A model generated the notes under the pieces. That model searched no databases. It saw nothing but the letters and a program-made list of their open reading frames with translations, and was not told the DNA's origin. Positions 43,585-49,691 of a stretch of DNA of 49,691 nt are shown in pieces. Position numbers and translations under genes: made by a program. Origin of the DNA: Peptococcaceae bacterium (GTDB lineage: Bacteria; Bacillota; Desulfitobacteriia; Desulfitobacteriales; Syntrophobotulaceae); the NCBI GenBank assembly GCA_009778595.1, contig WRJI01000008.1, positions 1-49,691 on the forward strand. The letters run 5' to 3'. Each line of letters begins with the position of its first letter. The first letter of the stretch is position 1.

Positions 43585-43965
43585 ATGTCAAAGATTGATG
43601 ATATTTTGGGAATGATCGAGGGTCTCACAGTTTTGGAGCTTTCGGAGTTATCGAAAGCCTTTGAAGAAAAATTTGGTGTAACCGCGGCTGCGCCTATGGC
43701 TATGGCAGTCGCGCCGGCAGCCGGTCCCGCTCCGGCCGCTGATGAAGCTGAACAGACAGAATTCGATATTATCCTGACCAATGTGGGCGCAACCAAGATG
43801 ACGGTTATTAAGGTTGTCAACGAAGTCACAGGGGCAGGGCTCAAAGGCGCGAAAGAAATAGTTGACGCCGCGCCTAAAGCTATTAAGGAGAAAGTCAGCC
43901 GGGATGAGGCCGACAGTATTAAAGCCAAATTAGAAGAAGCCGGTGCCACAGTAGAAATCAAATAG
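43585..43965 (+). CDS. rplL: 50S ribosomal protein L7/L12
   Basis: 126-residue stalk protein that recruits translation factors. An N-terminal dimerisation helix ([20 protein letters not shown]), an Ala/Pro hinge (about 33-55) and the C-terminal factor-binding domain ([21 protein letters not shown]) are present. GGAGG precedes the start. It is followed by a strong hairpin and a 571-nt gap before rpoB. Confidence 0.97.
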   Translation: MSKIDDILGMIEGLTVLELSELSKAFEEKFGVTAAAPMAMAVAPAAGPAPAADEAEQTEFDIILTNVGATKMTVIKVVNEVTGAGLKGAKEIVDAAPKAIKEKVSRDEADSIKAKLEEAGATVEIK

Positions 43966-44030
43966 ACCTTAGAATTCAAGAGCGCTGCAAGTGTACCATA
44001 TTTTGGATTTCGCGTGCTTTGAAAGTCCGG

Positions 44031-44058
44031 GGCTGGATCCGCCAAAGCGGATCCAGCC
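44031..44058 (+). terminator. Strong hairpin after rplL (attenuator or processing site)
   Basis: Perfect 12-bp inverted repeat GGCTGGATCCGC-caaa-GCGGATCCAGCC, 66 nt after the rplL stop. No T-run follows, so it is more likely a partial terminator, 3'-end stabiliser or RNase processing site. Confidence 0.55.
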
Positions 44059-44122
44059 GATTATCATGAAAAGGCACAAGTTAAATTAAATAATATTTCG
44101 TAATAATATATATATGTTTTTC

Positions 44123-44151
44123 TTGACAGGAATTCAAAGAGGTGGTAATAT
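44123..44151 (+). promoter_or_regulatory. Promoter for rpoBC
   Basis: Perfect TTGACA (44123-44128), 17-nt spacer, TAATAT (44146-44151), in an A+T-rich stretch. A start near 44158 would give a leader of about 380 nt before rpoB. Confidence 0.75.
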
Positions 44152-44219
44152 TTATAATTGCCGCTATAACATAGACACCTGTTATCGCCAAAACCTGTGT
44201 TGAGGAGACAAAGGTTTAA

Positions 44220-44306
44220 ATGTATTTTGATTATTACATCAGCTTCAAATATATCAACATAATTTGGAATAACTTGCCCGTATATGCAAGGTTTTCTTTG
44301 GAATGA
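44220..44306 (+). CDS. Possible 28-codon aromatic-rich leader peptide in the rpoB leader
   Basis: ATG at 44220 with GGAG and AAGG 5-12 nt upstream opens a 28-codon frame beginning MYFDYYISFK and ending at TGA 44304-44306. Nine of 28 residues are Tyr, Phe or Trp. It lies between the rpoBC promoter and a 20-bp tandem duplication. Chance occurrence cannot be excluded. Confidence 0.35.
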   Translation: MYFDYYISFKYINIIWNNLPVYARFSLE

Positions 44307-44312
44307 GCCTTG

Positions 44313-44352
44313 CTTTTTCTAGTTTGACCTGACTTTTTCTGGTTTGACCTGA
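44313..44352 (+). repeat. Tandem duplication of 20 bp in the rpoB leader
   Basis: CTTTTTCTAGTTTGACCTGA is followed directly by CTTTTTCTGGTTTGACCTGA (19 of 20 identical). It lies just after the candidate leader peptide. From here to rpoB (44353-44536) I see nothing else recognisable. Confidence 0.9.
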
Positions 44353-44536
44353 GTTACTTATTTGTTGCCGGTTATCATTGCCGCATTGTGACCCTGATAT
44401 CCGGCGCGACACGACAGCTATGCTTCTTATGAGAGTCAATGTGTTGACTGGCCCGTCGCCTGTATTTCGATGTTTGTGTGTCTCTTGGTCGCCCAATCGA
44501 ATCACGAATCACGAACAGACTGAAGGGAGAGATTGT

Positions 44537-47500
44537 ATGGTACAGACTATGAGTGTAGGATCACGCGAGAGATGGAGTTATTCCCGTTTGCGTGAAGTCC
44601 TGGACATGCCTAATTTGATTGAGATTCAGCAGAATTCATACAAATGGTTTTTGGAAGAGGGCTTGCGGGATATGTTCCGCGACATCTCGCCTATTCAGGA
44701 TTTTACCGGGACCCTTGTTCTGGAATTTACAGATTACACTTTTGGCGATCCCAAATACGAAGTTGACGAGTGCAAAGAGCGGGATGTCAATTATGCGGCG
44801 CCTCTGCGGTTGCGTGTGCGGCTGTTTAATAAGGAAACCGGTGAAGTGAAGGAACAGGAAGTGTTCATGGGTGATTTCCCCCTCATGACCGATAAAGGCA
44901 CATTCATCATCAACGGCGCTGAACGTGTTATTGTCAGCCAGCTTGTACGCTCTCCCGGTGTCTATTATTCGGCGAATTTTGATCCCAGTGGCAAAAAAAT
45001 CTTTGGAGCTACCGTTATTCCCAACCGGGGAGCTTGGTTAGAGTTTGAAACTGACGTGAACGACAACCTTTTTGTGCGTGTCGATCGCACACGAAAATTG
45101 CCTGCGACGGTATTGGTACGGGCTCTGGGGTACTCCTCCAACGCCAGAATCACAGAGTTGTTCAATGATAATGAAACCATCCGGGTGACGTTGGAGAAAG
45201 ACGGTTCCGAAACCACTGAGGAAGCCTTAATTGAGATCTACAAGAGGCTGCGCCCGGGTGAACCGCCGACGGTAGAAAGTGCACGATCCCTTCTGGAGTC
45301 TCTGTTCTTTGATCCTAAGCGATATGATTTGGCTAGAGTTGGCCGCTATAAGCTCAACAAGAAGCTGGGGCTTGACATTCCGGCGAATATTCGCTATCTG
45401 ACACCGGAGGATATTATTGCCAGCATCGCGAAAATGCTCAGTTTTATTGAGAACGGCGGCGCCAGCGACGATATTGATCACTTGGGCAACCGGCGGTTGC
45501 GTTCTGTTGGCGAATTGCTGCAAAATCAGTTCCGTATCGGTCTTTCGCGGATGGAACGGGTTGTCAGGGAACGAATGACCATTCAAGATATCGAAGGAAT
45601 CACCCCTCAAGCGTTGATTAATATTCGCCCGGTAGTGGCTGTCATCAAAGAGTTTTTTGGCAGCAGCCAACTTTCTCAGTTCATGGATCAGACCAACCCC
45701 TTGGCAGAACTAACCCATAAGCGTCGCTTAAGCGCCTTGGGACCGGGGGGGCTGAGTCGTGAGCGGGCAGGGTTTGAGGTTCGGGACGTGCATCACTCCC
45801 ACTATGGCCGGATGTGCCCGATTGAGACACCAGAGGGTCCGAACATCGGTCTGATTGGCTCTCTAAGCACCTATGGCCGCATTGATGAATACGGATTCAT
45901 TGAAGCCTCTTATCGCAAAGTGGAAAACGGCCGGGTAACCGACGAAATCCATTACCTTGACGCTGATGAAGAAGACCAATATGTCATTGCTCAGGCGAAT
46001 GCCCATATAAGCGAAGACGGGGCGTTTTTATCAGAGAAAATCGAAGCGCGTTTCGCTGATGATTTTGTCTTAGCGTCTCCCGATGCCTTGCATTATATGG
46101 ATGTATCACCGAAACAGATGGTTTCCATCGCCACAGCGCTCATTCCGTTTTTGGAACATGACGATGCCAACCGCGCTCTCATGGGTTCGAATATGCAGCG
46201 CCAAGCTGTACCTCTTTTGCGAACGGAAGCCCCCATGGTGGGAACGGGGATGGAATACAAGGCGGCTGTGGATTCGGGAGTTTGTGCTTTGGCCCCTTGC
46301 GACGGTATTGTCGAGCGGGTGACATCCCGAGAGATTATTGTCAAGTGTGACACAGGACTGAGAGAAACGGTCAAGTTACACAAATTTGTCCGAAGCAATC
46401 AGGGGACATGCATTAACCAAAGGCCGATTGTCGATCAGGGCGATTTTGTAAAAATGGGACAGGTTATTGCCGATGGGCCTTCAACGGATCATGGGGAACT
46501 GGCTTTGGGACGCAATGTACTCATTGCTTTTATGCCTTGGGAAGGCTACAACTATGAAGATGCTATCCTCATCAGCGAGAAGCTGGTAAAGGACGACTAT
46601 TTCACATCAATTCACATAGAAGAATACGAAGCAGATGCCAGGGATACCAAATTGGGGCCGGAAGAAATCACCCGGGACATACCCAATGTAGGGGAAGATG
46701 TTTTGAAGGATCTGGACGATCGAGGTATCGTTCGGATCGGGGCGGAAGTCCGACCAGGCGATATCCTGGTGGGCAAAGTCACACCAAAAGGGGAGACGGA
46801 GCTGACTGCCGAAGAGCGTCTGTTGCGTGCCATTTTCGGTGAAAAAGCTCGGGAAGTCCGCGATACTTCCTTGCGGGTGCCCCACGGTGAAGCCGGCAAG
46901 ATTGTCGACGTAAAAGTATTTAAACGGGATAACGGCGATGAGCTGTCCCCGGGAGTCAATCAGCTGGTGCGGGTATACATCGCCCAAAAGAGAAAAGTAT
47001 CTGTCGGCGACAAAATGGCCGGAAGGCACGGCAACAAAGGCGTCATCTCGCGGATTATGCGCCAGGAAGATATGCCGTTTATGCCGGACGGGACACCAAT
47101 TGAGATCGTGTTGAACCCCCTCGGCGTGCCGTCCCGGATGAACATCGGCCAAGTCATGGAAACCCATTTGGGTTGGGCGGCCAGCTGTCTCGATCTGCAT
47201 ATGGCCAGCCCCGTTTTCGATGGTGCGACAGAGGCTGACATTTTTGCGACGCTGAAAAAGGCGAAGCTTCCGGACGACGGCAAAAGCGTTCTTTTTGACG
47301 GACGAACCGGGGAACCGTTTGATAACAGAATTACTGTTGGTTACATGTATATGATGAAGCTGCACCATTTAGTCGACGATAAAATCCACGCCCGTTCGAC
47401 GGGTCCATACTCCCTTGTCACGCAGCAACCTTTGGGCGGCAAAGCCCAGTTTGGTGGACAACGTTTTGGGGAAATGGAAGTTTGGGCTTTGGAGGCGTAT

Positions 47501-47992
47501 GGGGCGTCCTACACCCTCCAAGAGATTCTTACAGTCAAATCCGATGATGTCGTTGGCCGAGTCAAAACCTACGAAGCCATCGTCAAAGGCGAGAATATTC
47601 CTGAACCGGGGGTACCGGAGTCCTTTAAGGTTCTGATTAAAGAACTGCAAAGCTTGGCCCTGGATGTATCCGTGTTATCCGATGTGAATGATGAGATTGA
47701 GATTCAGGAATTCGATGATGATACCGACATTGATCAAGAGCTAGGCATGGATATGGAATCAGAGATGCCCGGCGTGATTATTGAAGGGGGTTTTGACGAT
47801 GACAGTGACCTTGAAGAGACCCCGGGACTGATACTGGTCGACAACGATTATGATGAATCTGACGATCCTGATCTTATACAAGGGCAAACCGGATTCAGTT
47901 TAATTGAAGAGACTGATGACAATGAAGATGATGAGGAAGATGACGACAGCAACTTTGATGACGACGATGATGACAATGACGGCGACCTTTAA
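44537..47992 (+). CDS. rpoB: RNA polymerase beta subunit with acidic C-terminal tail
   Basis: Catalytic beta subunit of RNA polymerase, 1151 residues. Standard blocks are visible: [14 protein letters not shown] at the N-terminus, the rifampicin region ([41 protein letters not shown]), [30 protein letters not shown] and [24 protein letters not shown] near the C-terminus. The conserved part ends near [11 protein letters not shown] (about 1048), after which about 100 residues follow that are roughly half Asp/Glu and end in a poly-acidic run. ATG 44537 with AAGGGAGAG is preferred to an open frame starting at 44378, because conservation begins at [10 protein letters not shown]. The rifampicin pocket residues look wild-type. 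Confidence 0.97.
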   Translation: MVQTMSVGSRERWSYSRLREVLDMPNLIEIQQNSYKWFLEEGLRDMFRDISPIQDFTGTLVLEFTDYTFGDPKYEVDECKERDVNYAAPLRLRVRLFNKETGEVKEQEVFMGDFPLMTDKGTFIINGAERVIVSQLVRSPGVYYSANFDPSGKKIFGATVIPNRGAWLEFETDVNDNLFVRVDRTRKLPATVLVRALGYSSNARITELFNDNETIRVTLEKDGSETTEEALIEIYKRLRPGEPPTVESARSLLESLFFDPKRYDLARVGRYKLNKKLGLDIPANIRYLTPEDIIASIAKMLSFIENGGASDDIDHLGNRRLRSVGELLQNQFRIGLSRMERVVRERMTIQDIEGITPQALINIRPVVAVIKEFFGSSQLSQFMDQTNPLAELTHKRRLSALGPGGLSRERAGFEVRDVHHSHYGRMCPIETPEGPNIGLIGSLSTYGRIDEYGFIEASYRKVENGRVTDEIHYLDADEEDQYVIAQANAHISEDGAFLSEKIEARFADDFVLASPDALHYMDVSPKQMVSIATALIPFLEHDDANRALMGSNMQRQAVPLLRTEAPMVGTGMEYKAAVDSGVCALAPCDGIVERVTSREIIVKCDTGLRETVKLHKFVRSNQGTCINQRPIVDQGDFVKMGQVIADGPSTDHGELALGRNVLIAFMPWEGYNYEDAILISEKLVKDDYFTSIHIEEYEADARDTKLGPEEITRDIPNVGEDVLKDLDDRGIVRIGAEVRPGDILVGKVTPKGETELTAEERLLRAIFGEKAREVRDTSLRVPHGEAGKIVDVKVFKRDNGDELSPGVNQLVRVYIAQKRKVSVGDKMAGRHGNKGVISRIMRQEDMPFMPDGTPIEIVLNPLGVPSRMNIGQVMETHLGWAASCLDLHMASPVFDGATEADIFATLKKAKLPDDGKSVLFDGRTGEPFDNRITVGYMYMMKLHHLVDDKIHARSTGPYSLVTQQPLGGKAQFGGQRFGEMEVWALEAYGASYTLQEILTVKSDDVVGRVKTYEAIVKGENIPEPGVPESFKVLIKELQSLALDVSVLSDVNDEIEIQEFDDDTDIDQELGMDMESEMPGVIIEGGFDDDSDLEETPGLILVDNDYDESDDPDLIQGQTGFSLIEETDDNEDDEEDDDSNFDDDDDDNDGDL

Positions 47993-48016
47993 ACCCCGGT
48001 GAAAGGAGCGATACAC

Positions 48017-49691
<1,675 letters not shown>

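Noticed and set aside
44378-44536. Longer rpoB starting 53 codons upstream
   Set aside because: The extra residues (rich in Arg, Cys and Pro) do not resemble RpoB, while AAGGGAGAG and the conserved start support ATG 44537.
46607-47368. 253-codon minus-strand frame inside rpoB
   Set aside because: It is a shadow of the highly conserved rpoB frame with no own motifs.

Overview
The window is a single stretch of a bacterial chromosome, most likely from an anaerobic Bacillota (Clostridia-like) organism. The reasons are strong AGGAGG-type ribosome binding sites, SigA-type promoters, a Firmicutes-style L10 leader before rplJ, a pyruvate kinase with the extra PEP-utiliser domain, a PASTA class B penicillin-binding protein, a lactate-racemase cofactor gene (larB), a corrin methylase (cbiET) and an rpmG-secE-nusG-rplKAJL-rpoBC locus. 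The species is not identifiable from the sequence alone.

Layout. 1-0.4 kb: tail of an Rhs-like polymorphic toxin frame. 0.4-12.8 kb (+): housekeeping metabolism and envelope, namely trxB-rhomboid, a SpoVD/FtsI-like PBP, larB-cbiET, gap-pyk, and serC-serA-DUF1015. 12.8-19.7 kb (-): a JAMM-motif protein and then a five-gene cluster (ATP-grasp, WGR/leucine-rich-repeat protein, alkaline-phosphatase-superfamily hydrolase, HemN-like radical SAM, radical SAM fused to a HAD phosphatase) that corresponds to the uncharacterised Salmonella STM4011-STM4015 set. 20.0-24.0 kb (+): panE followed by a MacB/LolD-type ABC transporter. 24.1-29.0 kb (-): a tight four-gene operon of ECF sigma factor, membrane-anchored beta-propeller protein, radical SAM/SPASM enzyme and a 198-residue membrane or lipoprotein-like protein. 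29.0-29.3 kb: a cluster of short hairpin repeats. 29.4-35.1 kb (+): miaB, mutS and an unknown membrane protein. 35.2-37.0 kb (+): a GmrSD-like (DUF262/DUF1524) defence protein. 37.0-39.0 kb (-): a NatAB-type ABC exporter. 39.2-49.7 kb (+): htpX, then rpmG-secE-nusG-rplK-rplA-rplJ-rplL-rpoB-rpoC, with rpoC cut by the window edge.

The most interesting accessory parts are the STM401x-type cluster and the ECF/beta-propeller/radical-SAM operon. Both pair radical SAM chemistry with proteins of unknown role, and neither has an obvious metabolic context here. A dispersed hairpin repeat (four copies, all in the same orientation) occurs at 13.3, 29.1, 29.2 and 41.3 kb. One copy carries compensatory stem changes. 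Two copies abut gene 3' ends and contribute the stop codon. The rpoBC leader is long (about 380 nt) and contains a possible 28-codon upstream reading frame and a 20-bp tandem duplication. RpoB has an unusually acidic C-terminal tail of about 100 residues.

Gene starts were chosen from ribosome binding sites and conserved N-termini. Family names come from motif recognition, not from a database search.
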